Below, piece by piece: positions 28,931-38,303 of a stretch of 64,000 nt of DNA. Source of the DNA: Paraburkholderia sabiae (lineage in GTDB: Bacteria > Pseudomonadota > Gammaproteobacteria > Burkholderiales > Burkholderiaceae); NCBI RefSeq assembly GCF_030412785.1, contig NZ_CP125297.1:496001-560000 (forward strand), in the 5' to 3' direction. Below the pieces are notes generated by a model. The model saw nothing but the letters and a program-made list of their open reading frames with translations. It searched no databases and was not told the DNA's origin. The position numbers and the translations under genes were made by a program. How positions within the stretch are numbered: the stretch's first letter is position 1; every line of letters begins with the position of its first letter.

Positions 28931-30237
28931 CGGAAGGCCCTCCAGAATTTGTACGCGTCGCCGACGAGCCCGGTCAGGGAGCGGCTTTCGCGGAAACTGG
29001 ACATAACCTCGTGCTTTTTGGTCTTCTTGTCGATGCCATCCACGGTCATCATGGTACGGGCCGCCTTGGCGACAAGATCAGGGTATGTCGTAAAGAACTG
29101 TGGATTGCGGTGTAGGATTTTCGGCATGTCGCGGTATCTGTATAAGTCTTTCATCACGAAGCTGTCGTCGAGGGCGTCTTTATACGTGGCTAGTGCGTTA
29201 GCGCGGTAGCCACGGCCAACCGCTTTTGCGGCGATGGCGGTTTCGGCAGCGAGGCGCCCTGTTGTCATGGCGAGATTGCAACCTTCGCGATGCGCGGCAT
29301 TGACGAAGCCGCCTGAGTCACCGACGATCATCCAGCCATTGCCGTACAATTGCGGTATCGCATGGAAGCCTCCTTCGGGAATCAGGTGAGCGCAGTACTC
29401 CTTCATCTCGCCCCCTACGATGAGCGGCACGATTGACGGATGACGCTTCATTCTTTCGAGCAGCACATACGGGCTTACGCGGTTCGAGTTCTTTTTGAAG
29501 TCACTCAGCATGCAACCGACCCCAATGGTCAGGGACTCTTTGTTGGTGTAGAGGAACCCCGTTCCCGCCATGCCTTCGGTGATCCGGCCAACCATCTCGA
29601 TCACGACGCCTTCTTCATCGCCGATGTTAAAGCGCTGGCGAATGGTCTCCTCTGGCATGAAGAGAATTTCCTTCACAGCCAGCGCGACGTTGCTCGCCTC
29701 GATTTCGCCGTGAAAGCCCGCCTTGCGTGCGAGCGTTGAATTGACCCCGTCAGCGAGAATCACAATGTCCGCGTAGACCTCGCCCTGCTCCCGATCGCAT
29801 TGCACGCCGACCACCTGGTCTCCATCCATGATCAGGTGATTCACCGTGGTCTCGCAGATCAGTAATGCGCCGGCCTCGCGCACCTTCGATGAGAACCACT
29901 TGTCGAACTGCGCACGGATGATCGTGTAGCGGTTGTACGGTGGCTTGTTGTAGTCGTCGCTACGCACGTGCGTGCCCACGAAGGAAGTATCGTCGAGCAT
30001 CCACATGCGCTGCTCGATGATGTGGCGCTCGAGCGGAGCGTGATCACGAAAGTCCGGAATGATCTGTTCCAGCGCGTTTGCGTAGAGAATCGCGCCTTGA
30101 ACGTTTTTGCTGCCAGGATATTCGCCGCGCTCGATCTGAAGCACCTCCAGTCCGCCCTTGGCCATCACGTAAGCTGCGGCGTTGCCAGACGGTCCGGCAC
30201 CAACGACGATCGCATCGAATCGTGAAGTATTTTTCAT
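28927..30237 (-). CDS. fixC: Electron-transfer flavoprotein-quinone oxidoreductase-like FixC
   Basis: 436 aa. FAD-dependent membrane-associated subunit of FixABCX. The dinucleotide-binding loop is [19 protein letters not shown] and a second FAD motif is [19 protein letters not shown]. Overlaps both fixB and fixX by 4 bp (ATGA type), so the operon is tightly coupled. Confidence 0.95.
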   Translation of the reverse strand: MKNTSRFDAIVVGAGPSGNAAAYVMAKGGLEVLQIERGEYPGSKNVQGAILYANALEQIIPDFRDHAPLERHIIEQRMWMLDDTSFVGTHVRSDDYNKPPYNRYTIIRAQFDKWFSSKVREAGALLICETTVNHLIMDGDQVVGVQCDREQGEVYADIVILADGVNSTLARKAGFHGEIEASNVALAVKEILFMPEETIRQRFNIGDEEGVVIEMVGRITEGMAGTGFLYTNKESLTIGVGCMLSDFKKNSNRVSPYVLLERMKRHPSIVPLIVGGEMKEYCAHLIPEGGFHAIPQLYGNGWMIVGDSGGFVNAAHREGCNLAMTTGRLAAETAIAAKAVGRGYRANALATYKDALDDSFVMKDLYRYRDMPKILHRNPQFFTTYPDLVAKAARTMMTVDGIDKKTKKHEVMSSFRESRSLTGLVGDAYKFWRAFR

Positions 30238-31361
30238 CGTGCTCTCCTTTTGCTACGCATCTGCTTCAGTTTCAGATGGTCATTGCACGCGTACGTGAGC
30301 GCCGGCAGCAGTTGAAGCGCGTCCGCGACGATGCCATAGTGCGCGTAGTCGAAAATCGGAGCGTTCGGGTCGGTGTTGATCGCGACGATGAGATCAGAAC
30401 TCTCCATGCCGACGCGGTGCTGGATCGCGCCCGAGATGCCCGCAGCGATGTAAAGTTTCGGCCGCACGGTTTTGCCTGTCTGCCCGACTTGCCGATCGGC
30501 CTCCACCCAGCCCGCCTGCACGCACGGACGGGTTGCTCCAACTTCGCCGCCGAGCACGCGTGCCAGATCGAACAGGAGCCGGAAATTCTCCGGGTTCTTT
30601 AGCCCCTTGCCGCCGCTAACTATGACGTCCGCGTAGGGCAGGTTGACCTGATTACCTTTGTCATCGGCGACGAAGTCGAGCAATTTGGTCACAATGTCGG
30701 CCTCAACGATCCCAAGCGCCTCCTTCACGATCTCGCCGCCGCGCCCCGTTTGTGCCTGCGGCATCGCCATGACCCGCGGGCGCACCGTCGCCATCTGCGG
30801 GCGGTATGCGAGCGTCATGATCGTACAAAGTAGCGAGCCGCCGAAAGTCGGCCGCGTGGCCGCCAGCGCGCGCGAGCCTGGATCAATCTTTAACTCGGTG
30901 CAGTCGGCGGTGAGGCCGGTCGAGAGCGTCGTTGCGACAGAGCCGGCGAGATCTCGGCCCATTGAGGTTGCACCGAGCAGCAGGATTTCAGGGCGGTACT
31001 TGTTGACCAGATCGGTCAGTCCTTTTGTGAACGGCTCGTTGCGGTAACCGAGCAATACCGGATCGTGAATCACGTATGCCTTGTCGGCGCCGAAACTAAA
31101 CGCCTGGGTGGCAAACTGTTCAAGTGGCTCGTCCTTACCGCCGAGCGCCGCCACGGCGACGTCGCTGCCGAGTTTGTCTGCGAGCTTGCGCGCCTCACCG
31201 AGCAGTTCCCACGACACGCTATGTACGTGACCCCGATCGTGCTCAAGAAAGACCCAGACACCCTGATAGGCTTTCAGGTGCCCCGGCAGATCGAGGTTAC
31301 GGCCTCCGGCCGGTTTGGCTGGCACGGCCGGCTTCTTGTTTGAGGGAGCGGGCGAGTTCAT
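30234..31361 (-). CDS. fixB: Electron-transfer flavoprotein alpha subunit FixB
   Basis: 375 aa. The C-terminal FAD domain signature [16 protein letters not shown] and [16 protein letters not shown] are clear. Forms the bifurcating ETF with FixA. The N-terminus carries a short Pro/Ala/Lys-rich extension ([18 protein letters not shown]). Confidence 0.95.
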   Translation of the reverse strand: MNSPAPSNKKPAVPAKPAGGRNLDLPGHLKAYQGVWVFLEHDRGHVHSVSWELLGEARKLADKLGSDVAVAALGGKDEPLEQFATQAFSFGADKAYVIHDPVLLGYRNEPFTKGLTDLVNKYRPEILLLGATSMGRDLAGSVATTLSTGLTADCTELKIDPGSRALAATRPTFGGSLLCTIMTLAYRPQMATVRPRVMAMPQAQTGRGGEIVKEALGIVEADIVTKLLDFVADDKGNQVNLPYADVIVSGGKGLKNPENFRLLFDLARVLGGEVGATRPCVQAGWVEADRQVGQTGKTVRPKLYIAAGISGAIQHRVGMESSDLIVAINTDPNAPIFDYAHYGIVADALQLLPALTYACNDHLKLKQMRSKRRAR

Positions 31362-32206
31362 GAGTCCCTCTTCATCAGCACGTCCGCCTCTAGAGTCGGA
31401 TGGCGAGTGAATATCTTATGCATCAGTTTCAACGACACATCGCCGAGGCTGGACGCGTCGAGTTCGAGCATTTCAGCCGTTTCAGCGCGCGGCGTCGGGC
31501 CGAACACTTTGCTGACCACGGTCGGTGAACCTTTCAGCCCGATCTTGTTCGCGTCCTCAATGCCGGCCTGTTCGCGGTTCCACTTGCGCACGGGGAAGCC
31601 TGCCGCGTGAATCATGGCGGGCAGTGTTGCGAAGCGCAGTTCGTTAGTGTTCTCAAGCATCGTCACAAGACATGGCAATGCAGTTTTGAGTACCTGCACG
31701 CCGCCTTCGGCACGACGCTCGACGACGATCGTGCGCGTGTCGACGTCGATCTCGACGATCCTGGACACATAGGTGAGTAACTGGGCGCCGAGGCGCTTGG
31801 CAATGCCGGGGCCGACCTGAGCGGTGTCGCCGTCGATCGTCTGTTTGCCAGTGAAGACGATGTCCACCGCCTGTTCTGTTGCGATCTGCCTGATCGCGGC
31901 GGCAAGCGCATACGATGTTGCGAGCGTATCGGCGCCAGCGAACGCACGATCGGTGACGAGCACGGCGTCGTCGGCGCCGTAGCTGATGCATTTACGGAGC
32001 GCTTCCTCAGCCTGTGGCGGTCCCATGCAGAGCATCGTGACTGCGCCGCCAAAGCGATCCTTTATCCGCAACGCTTCCTCCAGCGAGAACAGATCGTACG
32101 GGTTCACGATTGCCGGCACGCCTTGGCGCATGATCGTGTTGTTGACTGGGTGAACCCGGATCTGCGCCGAATCCGGGACCTGCTTGATGCAGACGACAAT
32201 ATGCAT
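31358..32206 (-). CDS. fixA: Electron-transfer flavoprotein beta subunit FixA
   Basis: 282 aa. Starts [21 protein letters not shown]-beta motifs are [16 protein letters not shown] and [14 protein letters not shown]. Overlaps fixB by 4 bp and follows nifW by 14 bp. Confidence 0.95.
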   Translation of the reverse strand: MHIVVCIKQVPDSAQIRVHPVNNTIMRQGVPAIVNPYDLFSLEEALRIKDRFGGAVTMLCMGPPQAEEALRKCISYGADDAVLVTDRAFAGADTLATSYALAAAIRQIATEQAVDIVFTGKQTIDGDTAQVGPGIAKRLGAQLLTYVSRIVEIDVDTRTIVVERRAEGGVQVLKTALPCLVTMLENTNELRFATLPAMIHAAGFPVRKWNREQAGIEDANKIGLKGSPTVVSKVFGPTPRAETAEMLELDASSLGDVSLKLMHKIFTRHPTLEADVLMKRDS

Positions 32207-32220
32207 TGAGGGACTCCGGG

Positions 32221-32559
32221 TCAGGCGGCGTCGCGGGTGGGCAACGACGCGCGCACCTTGTCAAGGGGGACGAGCCTCCGTCCGTCAGCTTCCTGGAAAA
32301 CTTTGAATACCTTCTGCTCCGCAGGCGTGGACACAACAAAGTCGTTGTAAGCCTTCTGGAGCAGAGTTCGGTAGACGTTGAGCACGCCCGTCGCGTTGTC
32401 CCGCGGCAGTTCTTTCTGTTGCTCGATGTACTGGAAGAAGCGCTTGAGGATGTGCAAGCGGCTCACGTTCACCACCTTTTCATCAAATGCGATCTCGAAG
32501 AATCGCATGAAATCCTCGATCGATGAGAGGTGATACAGTTGCTCGGTAGCTCTTTGCAT
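32221..32559 (-). CDS. nifW: Nitrogenase stabilising protein NifW
   Basis: 112 aa, starting MQRATEQLYHLSSIEDFM with AGGAG 9 bp ahead; longer readings start inside the nifV end. NifW associates with the MoFe protein and helps protect or mature it. Family features: FEIAFDEKVVNVSRLHILKR and YIEQQKELP. Lies between nifV and fixA. Confidence 0.94.
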   Translation of the reverse strand: MQRATEQLYHLSSIEDFMRFFEIAFDEKVVNVSRLHILKRFFQYIEQQKELPRDNATGVLNVYRTLLQKAYNDFVVSTPAEQKVFKVFQEADGRRLVPLDKVRASLPTRDAA

Positions 32560-32601
32560 GTCGTTGCTCCTATTGGACTGGTTTGGCCGCGATGAGCACA
32601 C

Positions 32602-33738
32602 TCATGACGCCTCCACTCGCGTGCCGCGAACTTGGGTCAGGATGCGATGCAGATCCTTTGCGCTGGGCGCCTGTTTGTGCTGCATGGCGAAAGAACGAAT
32701 GCGCGCAAGCAGCGGCGGGATGAGTCGCTCAGCGACCCTCACGCCTAAAGCGTTGTAGGCGTCGCGCACACTTTGAGATCCAGAATGTTTCCCGAGAATC
32801 ATCGACCGTTGCCGGCCGAGCTCAGCTGGGTCGAATCCTTCGTAGGTGGTGGGATGCTTGGCGATGCCGTCGGTGTGTATGCTCGATTCGTGACTAAAGA
32901 CACCTCGACCGACGATGCTCTTGTTGAACGAAATGGTACGGCCTGACGCCTGTTCTACCAAGGAGGAAATGTCGAGCAGCGCTCGCGTGTCGACGCCTGT
33001 GTCGCGTCCTAGTAGATGCCGCACGCCCATCACGATTTCTTCCAGCGCCGCATTGCCGGCCCGCTCACCCAAGCCGTTGACAGTGGTGTTCGCGTGGGTG
33101 GCGCCGGCCTCAAGAGCGGCGAGTGTGTTAGCTGTGGCAAGCCCGAGGTCATTGTGTGCATGAATTTCGATCTCAAGATCAACAGCACTGCGCAGCGCTG
33201 CAATGGCGTGGAAGGTCTTAAAGGGATCCAGCACACCCACGGTATCCGCAAACCGCACACGCTGCGCTCCATATCGCTGCGCGCAGCAAGCGACTTCTAT
33301 GAGGAACGAGGGGTCCGCGCGCGAAGCGTCCTCCATGCCAAGAGAAATCTTAGGGTGATTTTTCGCTGCCTCCTCGACGACGCGTGCTATCTGCGCTAGT
33401 ACCCAGCCGCGCGACTGACGCAGCTTATACTGCAAATGAATGTCCGAAACCGGGATCGAGAGATGAACGATATCAGCGCGGCAGCGCAATGCGGCAGCGA
33501 GATCCCCATCGGTGAGGCGGCCCCAAACCATCAGACTGGCGTCGAGCTTAAGATCGACAATGGCCTCGATGCACGCGATTTCGTCTTCGCCGATTGCCGG
33601 AATTCCGATTTCCAGTTCGGCCACGCCAGCGCGCGAAAGTGATGCGGCGATCGCGCATTTTTCCTCGGGGCGAAACGCGACACCGGCGGCCTGCTCCCCG
33701 TCGCGGAGGGTCGTGTCGTTGATTATCGGTTTGAGCAT
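32602..33738 (-). CDS. nifV: Homocitrate synthase NifV
   Basis: 378 aa. Condenses acetyl-CoA with 2-oxoglutarate to homocitrate, the organic ligand of FeMo-co. Motifs: NDTTLRDGEQAAGVAF at the start, HAHNDLGLATANTLAA (metal ligands) and GLGERAGNAALEE. Many nodule rhizobia lack nifV and rely on plant homocitrate; its presence agrees with the ability of beta-rhizobia to fix nitrogen outside the plant. First gene of the nifV-W-fixABCX operon. Confidence 0.95.
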   Translation of the reverse strand: MLKPIINDTTLRDGEQAAGVAFRPEEKCAIAASLSRAGVAELEIGIPAIGEDEIACIEAIVDLKLDASLMVWGRLTDGDLAAALRCRADIVHLSIPVSDIHLQYKLRQSRGWVLAQIARVVEEAAKNHPKISLGMEDASRADPSFLIEVACCAQRYGAQRVRFADTVGVLDPFKTFHAIAALRSAVDLEIEIHAHNDLGLATANTLAALEAGATHANTTVNGLGERAGNAALEEIVMGVRHLLGRDTGVDTRALLDISSLVEQASGRTISFNKSIVGRGVFSHESSIHTDGIAKHPTTYEGFDPAELGRQRSMILGKHSGSQSVRDAYNALGVRVAERLIPPLLARIRSFAMQHKQAPSAKDLHRILTQVRGTRVEAS

Positions 33739-33771
33739 GTCTACGGCCTATTGAATAGTCGCCGATGGCCT

Positions 33772-33787
33772 TGCAAGGCTTGTGCCA
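33772..33787 (-). promoter_or_regulatory. -24/-12 (sigma-54) promoter for nifV-nifW-fixABCX
   Basis: On the minus strand TGGCACAAGCCTTGCA is a perfect match to the consensus, including the GG/GC spacing. It ends 33 bp before the nifV ATG. The NifA site at 33851-33866 lies 64 bp upstream of it. Confidence 0.92.
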
Positions 33788-33850
33788 GACAAGCATCACC
33801 GGTGACAGAGTGCTTTGCGGGGCATTTCAACCGGCTATTCGTGTCGCCTA

Positions 33851-33866
33851 TGTCCTTTTCCTGACA
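33851..33866. promoter_or_regulatory. NifA upstream activator site (TGT-N10-ACA)
   Basis: TGTCCTTTTCCTGACA is an exact TGT-N10-ACA site. Position fits activation of the nifV operon (64 bp from its -24 element); it is 246 bp from the nifB -24 element. Confidence 0.82.
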
Positions 33867-33976
33867 GTGCTGACCTTCATCAGGCGACTACGAGTGGATT
33901 GAGCGCCGCACCGGCTATTATAATAATTCGGTATACGAAGTAACGTGTGCGAACAAAACATCGCAATTGTGACATC

Positions 33977-33992
33977 TGTCGCAAAAGCGACA
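33977..33992. promoter_or_regulatory. NifA upstream activator site (TGT-N10-ACA)
   Basis: TGTCGCAAAAGCGACA is an exact and nearly fully palindromic TGT-N10-ACA site (arms TGTCGC/GCGACA). It lies 120 bp upstream of the nifB -24 element, a typical distance for DNA looping. Confidence 0.9.
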
Positions 33993-34111
33993 GATTAGTC
34001 GGGTTTGTCGAGTTTGAATGCCGGCGCAAGCCCGAGAAGCCTGATCGGCCCTATCACCGTTGTCCGACTAACTCCAAGATTGAACGAGACCCGAAGCGAA
34101 TCGCGTTCGAG

Positions 34112-34127
34112 TGGCACGGATTTCGCT
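34112..34127 (+). promoter_or_regulatory. -24/-12 (sigma-54) promoter for nifB
   Basis: TGGCACGGATTTCGCT has a perfect -24 half and correct GG/GC spacing; the -12 half is TCGC instead of TTGC. It ends 42 bp before the nifB ATG. The surrounding 431-bp nifV-nifB spacer contains no gene. Confidence 0.88.
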
Positions 34128-34169
34128 CTGGCTTAGCGCACGACCGCCGTCGGTTGCGAGGAGATATCC

Positions 34170-35774
34170 ATGGAAGATAGCGCGAACCACAGCATGCTGC
34201 CCTCAACTGCCTGTATTAGCATCGGGGAGATAACGCGCTTGGGGTCCACCGTGGAAGCGCTCGCTTCCTCGGGCGGCGGTTGTTGTCCACGCAGCGGTGG
34301 CGATGGTCAGTCTGGCCGTGGTTCGTCAGGCATAGTCGATGACCTGCCGACAGAGGTGTGGGAAAAGATAAAGAATCACCCCTGTTATTCAGAAGAGGCG
34401 CATCGTCATTACGCGCGGATGCATGTGGCGGTGGCCCCGGCGTGCAACATTCAGTGCAACTACTGCAATCGCAAATATGACTGTTCGAACGAGTCCCGGC
34501 CTGGCGTCGTGTCAGAGAAGCTGACGCCGGAGCAGGCGGTAAAAAAGGTAGTGGCCGTCGCCGGCCGGATCCCGCAGCTGACCGTGCTTGGCATTGCGGG
34601 TCCCGGCGATTCGCTGGCTGATGCGAAAAAGACTTTCGACACCTTCCGTATGCTTCGCGAGCGGACTCCGGACATCGGGCTATGCTTGTCGACGAATGGA
34701 CTCGCGTTGCCGGACCTTGTCGACGAGATTTGCGAGCACAAGATTGACCACGTAACCATCACCATTAACATGGTCGATCCCGTCATCGGCGAAAAGATAT
34801 ATCCGTGGATTTTCTGGGGCCACCGACGACTCACGGGTAAAGAGGCCGCGCGCATCTTGCACGAGCGGCAAATGCGAGGACTCGAGATGCTGACTGCGCG
34901 TGGCGTACTTACGAAGATCAACTCGGTGTTGATTCCAGGCATCAACGACGAACACCTTATCGAGGTAAATCGCGAGGTAAAGAGGCGCGGTGCCTTTCTG
35001 CACAACATCATGCCGCTGATCTCCCAGCCAGAGCATGGCACGTATTTCGGCCTGCGCGGACAGCGTGGTCCGACTGCGCGTGAGCTTAAGGCCGTGCAGG
35101 AGGCGTGCATGGGCGGCACGAACCTGATGCGCCATTGCCGGCAGTGTCGTGCCGACGCGGTGGGGCTTCTCGGCGAGGATCGCCGCGAGGAGTTCACGCT
35201 CGCCAGGATCGACCACATGGAAGTCGACTATGACCTCGACGGTCGCCGCGAGTTTCAGCGACGCCTGGGAGCCGAGGTCGATATGCAGCGCGGTGCGAAA
35301 CAAGAGGCGCTCGCCTTCGCGCAGGCGAGCGCGGTGCAGGGCGACAGGACGGTTTTGATTGCCGTCGCGACGAAGGGGCGCGGCCGGGTGAACGCGCATT
35401 TCGGGCATGTCTCCGAATTCCAGATTTTCGAGGTTGGCGCTGCCGGAGCGTTCTTCGTCGGCCACCGCCGTGTGGACCTTTATTGCCAAGGCGGCTATGG
35501 CGACGACGAGGGCCTGCCGCGGCTCACGCGCGCGATCAGCGATTGTCATGCTGTCTTGGTTGCAAAGATCGGCGCGTGTCCGCGCAAGGAACTATCGCGC
35601 GCGGGCGTCGAGCCCGTGGACCAGTATGCGGGCGAATTCATCGAAAAGGCGGCGCTTGCGTGGTTCGCCGACTATTGCAGCCGTGTAGCCGCTGGCATGA
35701 TCGTGCATGCGGAACGTGGCGAGGCCACAATCCCGCCGGGGGCGTTGGCTGCGACCGCAGATGCAGCTGCTTGA
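34170..35774 (+). CDS. nifB: FeMo-cofactor biosynthesis radical SAM protein NifB
   Basis: 534 aa. Makes NifB-co, the 8Fe-9S-C core of FeMo-co. Radical SAM cysteines are C92, C96 and C99 in CNIQCNYC. MPLISQPEHGTYFG and the MRHCRQCRADAVGLL motif follow. From about residue 385 a NifX-like domain (VLIAVATKGRGRVNAHFG) is fused at the C-terminus. GGAGAT precedes the ATG. First gene of the nifB operon under the -24/-12 element at 34112. Confidence 0.96.
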   Translation: MEDSANHSMLPSTACISIGEITRLGSTVEALASSGGGCCPRSGGDGQSGRGSSGIVDDLPTEVWEKIKNHPCYSEEAHRHYARMHVAVAPACNIQCNYCNRKYDCSNESRPGVVSEKLTPEQAVKKVVAVAGRIPQLTVLGIAGPGDSLADAKKTFDTFRMLRERTPDIGLCLSTNGLALPDLVDEICEHKIDHVTITINMVDPVIGEKIYPWIFWGHRRLTGKEAARILHERQMRGLEMLTARGVLTKINSVLIPGINDEHLIEVNREVKRRGAFLHNIMPLISQPEHGTYFGLRGQRGPTARELKAVQEACMGGTNLMRHCRQCRADAVGLLGEDRREEFTLARIDHMEVDYDLDGRREFQRRLGAEVDMQRGAKQEALAFAQASAVQGDRTVLIAVATKGRGRVNAHFGHVSEFQIFEVGAAGAFFVGHRRVDLYCQGGYGDDEGLPRLTRAISDCHAVLVAKIGACPRKELSRAGVEPVDQYAGEFIEKAALAWFADYCSRVAAGMIVHAERGEATIPPGALAATADAAA

Positions 35775-35840
35775 GCGGCAGGTGGATAGTCATGCCTGTC
35801 TGACCGGGCGTACACCGATCATCATTGCAAGGAGTGTCGC

Positions 35841-36035
35841 ATGGCCCTGAAGATCATTGCGTCAACGTGTACCGGCTGCTCCGCCTGCGAGCCGCAGTGT
35901 GCCAATGTCGCCATCTGTGAGAAAAACGGTGTCTTTGCAATCGATCCGAAGAAATGCACGGAGTGCGACGGACAGTTCGATACTCCGCAATGCGTGGCGG
36001 TGTGCCCCGTGGACGGATGCATCGTTCCGGCCTAG
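35841..36035 (+). CDS. fdxN: Nif-associated ferredoxin (2[4Fe-4S])
   Basis: 64 aa with [17 protein letters not shown] and a second cluster motif [17 protein letters not shown] that has the long insert typical of FdxN. AAGGAG lies just before the ATG. Supplies electrons to NifB chemistry in related organisms. Follows nifB by 66 bp. Confidence 0.93.
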   Translation: MALKIIASTCTGCSACEPQCANVAICEKNGVFAIDPKKCTECDGQFDTPQCVAVCPVDGCIVPA

Positions 36036-36099
36036 CCCGTTTCCCCGCGCGTCGCGCCACCTGCGTCTAACAACTGCTCACTTTGACAGAATCGAAATC

Positions 36100-36498
36100 A
36101 TGCTGCCCAACCTTACCGTTACACCCGCTGCCGAAAAGTTCATGCGCCGTGTTGTGCGCTTTTCCGGCTTGCCATCTGGTGCGGGATTTCGTCTGCTGGT
36201 GAACTCTGGTGGATGCTCCGGATACGATGCCGGATTCAGTGCCGTAACCGGGGCGCAGCTAGGCGACGAGGCGATGGAGATCAATGGTCTGCGTCTTTTC
36301 CTGCCCGCAGAAAGCCGCCTGCTGCTGGACGGTGTGACGATCGACTTCGTCGACACACCTGACCGGTCGGGTTTCGCGTTTATGAAGGACAATTCGGGAC
36401 CTGGTGTTGCCGCCAGCGAAGGCGAACCCGGTGTCAGGCGCGTTGAAGTGGGTGCGATCGGACACGGGCGTCCCTTGTTGCCGCCGCCGGCATCGTGA
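36100..36498 (+). CDS. HesB/IscA-like protein lacking the C-terminal Cys pair
   Basis: 132 aa from the ATG at 36100. The A-type carrier fold is clear (LTVTPAAEKFMRRVVRFSG, NSGGCSGYDAGFSA, GVTIDFVDTPDRSGFAFMKD). Canonical IscA proteins bind Fe-S with one central Cys plus a C-terminal CGC. Here only the central Cys is present, and the tail reads NSGPGVAASEGEPGV, so cluster binding must differ. Lies between fdxN and nifZ, so a role in nitrogenase Fe-S supply is inferred. A nif-specific variant and a decayed carrier are both possible. Confidence 0.85.
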   Translation: MLPNLTVTPAAEKFMRRVVRFSGLPSGAGFRLLVNSGGCSGYDAGFSAVTGAQLGDEAMEINGLRLFLPAESRLLLDGVTIDFVDTPDRSGFAFMKDNSGPGVAASEGEPGVRRVEVGAIGHGRPLLPPPAS

Positions 36499-36528
36499 AG
36501 TGCACACCTTGGCCTTTCGCAGGAGCAA

Positions 36529-36972
36529 ATGATGGGTGACTTGCAAAACGAGGACGCCATCGAGGTCACGTGTGCGCCATCGTTCAGCATTGGCGAGCGT
36601 GTGATCGCGCGCTCGGTAATTCGCAACGATGGCACCTATGCCGGCAAGAATATGGGCGAGCTTCTCGTGAGCAAGGGCGACACAGGCTATGTCACCCGGA
36701 TCGACATGTTCCTGCAACGGTTTTACATCTATGCGGTTCATTTCGTTGAAACCGATCGCAAGGTCGGCATGCGCGCGAAGGAACTGTGCACGCTCGATTA
36801 TCTTCCTGATCACGTGCTCGCATGTCTGGGCGAGCGGGCCACGGTTCTGAGCTCGATTGACCAGATACTGCCGACTCCGACCCCGGCGGATGGGCGAAGC
36901 CTTTGGCACACGGGTACTAGGGCAATGCATCGGACAATCGAGTTGCGAGCTAGCCCTATTCATGAGGCATGA
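36529..36972 (+). CDS. nifZ: Nitrogenase P-cluster maturation protein NifZ
   Basis: 147 aa with AGGAG before tandem ATGs at 36529 and 36532. The NifZ domain is visible in FSIGERVIARSVIRNDGTY, GELLVSKGDTGYVTRID and FYIYAVHFVETDRKVGMRAK. NifZ helps form the second P-cluster of the MoFe protein. The last 40 residues are not conserved in my memory of the family. Confidence 0.93.
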   Translation: MMGDLQNEDAIEVTCAPSFSIGERVIARSVIRNDGTYAGKNMGELLVSKGDTGYVTRIDMFLQRFYIYAVHFVETDRKVGMRAKELCTLDYLPDHVLACLGERATVLSSIDQILPTPTPADGRSLWHTGTRAMHRTIELRASPIHEA

Positions 36973-37200
36973 GCGTGGTCGTACTGCACGAAAGCTACAA
37001 CGACGGCGGATATCGCGACCGGGCGAAGGTAAGTGTCTCCTGAGGGCAGGCTCCCTCGGCGAGATCGTCGACGTCGGGTAGGTGGTTAAGAACGGCGCGC
37101 CGATGTGCCTCTCTTTGACGGCTTTGGGTCGGCTGCCCGGAGGACAAAACTGTTTCTGCGCCGTGAGACCATAGCGCAAGGAGACGAGCTAGGCGCGTGA
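36969..37200 (+). pseudogene. Broken NifZ-like reading frame
   Basis: An ATG overlapping the nifZ stop (ATGA) begins MSVVVLHESYNDGGYRDRAK and hits a stop after 24 codons. The neighbouring frame continues RAGSLGEIVDVG, and a third gives VGCPEDKTVSAP. These resemble the conserved blocks of a NifZ domain (start, loop, closing VGC.E block), so this looks like a second nifZ copy or domain with at least two frameshifts. It fills most of the gap before nifT. Confidence 0.5.
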
Positions 37201-37319
37201 GTATTGGCTGCGGCGGCATTTCTCTGATGCTGCCAGCGTCGCCACTTTGCTCGCGCTGTATTCAAAACGATGTATGTTCGCACGGCGCAAATTTCCTAAC
37301 CAAACGAGGAGCTTTTACT

Positions 37320-37538
37320 GTGAAAATCACGATCCGAAAAGATAGGAACGGCATACTCTGCGCCTACATTCCGAGGACGGATTTGGAGGAGCCAATTGTT
37401 TCGATCGCGCGGGCGCGGATGTGGGGTGGGCTCGTCACGCTCGCAAACGGCTGGCAGTTCGAGTTGCCTGAGTTGGCGCCCGACACCGTGCTTCCGGTCA
37501 CCGTGGAAGCACAGCGCCTGGCGGGTGGTCACGACTAA
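37320..37538 (+). CDS. nifT: NifT/FixU family protein
   Basis: 72 aa from a GTG start at 37320 with GAGGAG 8 bp ahead. The family pattern is clear: VKITIRKDRNGILCAYIPR, DLEEPIV, MWGGLVTLANGWQFELPEL. Role unknown though always linked to nif. Ends 1 bp before the next gene. Confidence 0.93.
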   Translation: MKITIRKDRNGILCAYIPRTDLEEPIVSIARARMWGGLVTLANGWQFELPELAPDTVLPVTVEAQRLAGGHD

Positions 37539-37539
37539 C

Positions 37540-37821
37540 ATGGCGCTTACTGCAGCTCAGATAAATACGATAACCGAATTGGTTATCAACGAGCCGACGT
37601 TGTCGGAAGTCGCAGCAGGTTGGCGCAAGCGCTATCCCGACGTGCGTGTCATTCGGATCAGCGCGGTCGAACTGTACAATGAAGAGCCGGCGGTGGAATT
37701 TCGTGGTCGCCGCGTCTATTTTGCGGCGTCAACAGGCGTTTGCGTCTCCGTGACAGCGGAAGCCGGTGAGGCCGATATGCTTATCTTAGCCGAAGAGGGC
37801 GCCTACGATGGAGACTATTGA
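37540..37821 (+). CDS. Small conserved nif-cluster protein of unknown function
   Basis: 93 aa starting at the ATG at 37540, directly after nifT. The sequence is mixed alpha/beta, starting MALTAAQINTITELVINEP and with WRKRYPDVRVIRISAVELYN and an acidic C-terminus. I recall similar short proteins after nifT/nifZ in other diazotrophs but cannot name a function. Last gene before the mobile element region. Confidence 0.8.
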   Translation: MALTAAQINTITELVINEPTLSEVAAGWRKRYPDVRVIRISAVELYNEEPAVEFRGRRVYFAASTGVCVSVTAEAGEADMLILAEEGAYDGDY

Positions 37822-37864
37822 AATCGCGCTTGGCGAGCCAGCCCGTCGCGACGAGAGAACGAAC

Positions 37865-38080
37865 TCATTCATGCGTATTGCAGTCGTCATGCTGGAGCGA
37901 TGGGCCTGCTTCAGGTATCGACTGACCGTTCACGCAGAACCTTGATGCCATACTCGCCTCGATGAGCTGCGCTACCGACCCGCGGGTCCACAGGTAGAAT
38001 GGTAACGCCAGCCGATCCGGCATCCGTTCGATGATCAGCTTGTGAATTCTCACGGTCTCCCAGTGTCCAGCCGGCCACTC
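37865..38080 (-). pseudogene. IS630-family transposase fragment
   Basis: A short stretch reads LIIERMPDRLALPFYLWTRG followed by SVAQLIEA, the conserved N-terminal part of IS630-type transposases. Both sides lose similarity at once and the catalytic DDE domain is absent. It marks the right edge of the nif block. Confidence 0.6.
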
Positions 38081-38303
38081 TCGGTCGACGGCCACGCTTG
38101 CATGGCCTGAGCGATCCAGGTTGTCTTCTCGCCAGCAGACTTGCCCTGAATGCGTGAGCCGGCGCGGTTTGCGTGATTTCATCAGCCACCACTTGCACCA
38201 CCACCTTTCCCAGGTGTGCCTGCGGGCATCAGTTTTGGTCTTCATCCGTTTAACGTAAGCGGCTCGCGAGGGATGATAGTGATACTGGACCGAAGGGTAA
38301 TGA

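Noticed and set aside
37395..37405. ATTGTTTCGAT, matching the core of a nod box on the minus strand
   Set aside because: It lies inside nifT coding for the conserved EEPIVSI block, lacks the flanking GATG and TTTTACCAAT-like parts, and no nod gene follows.
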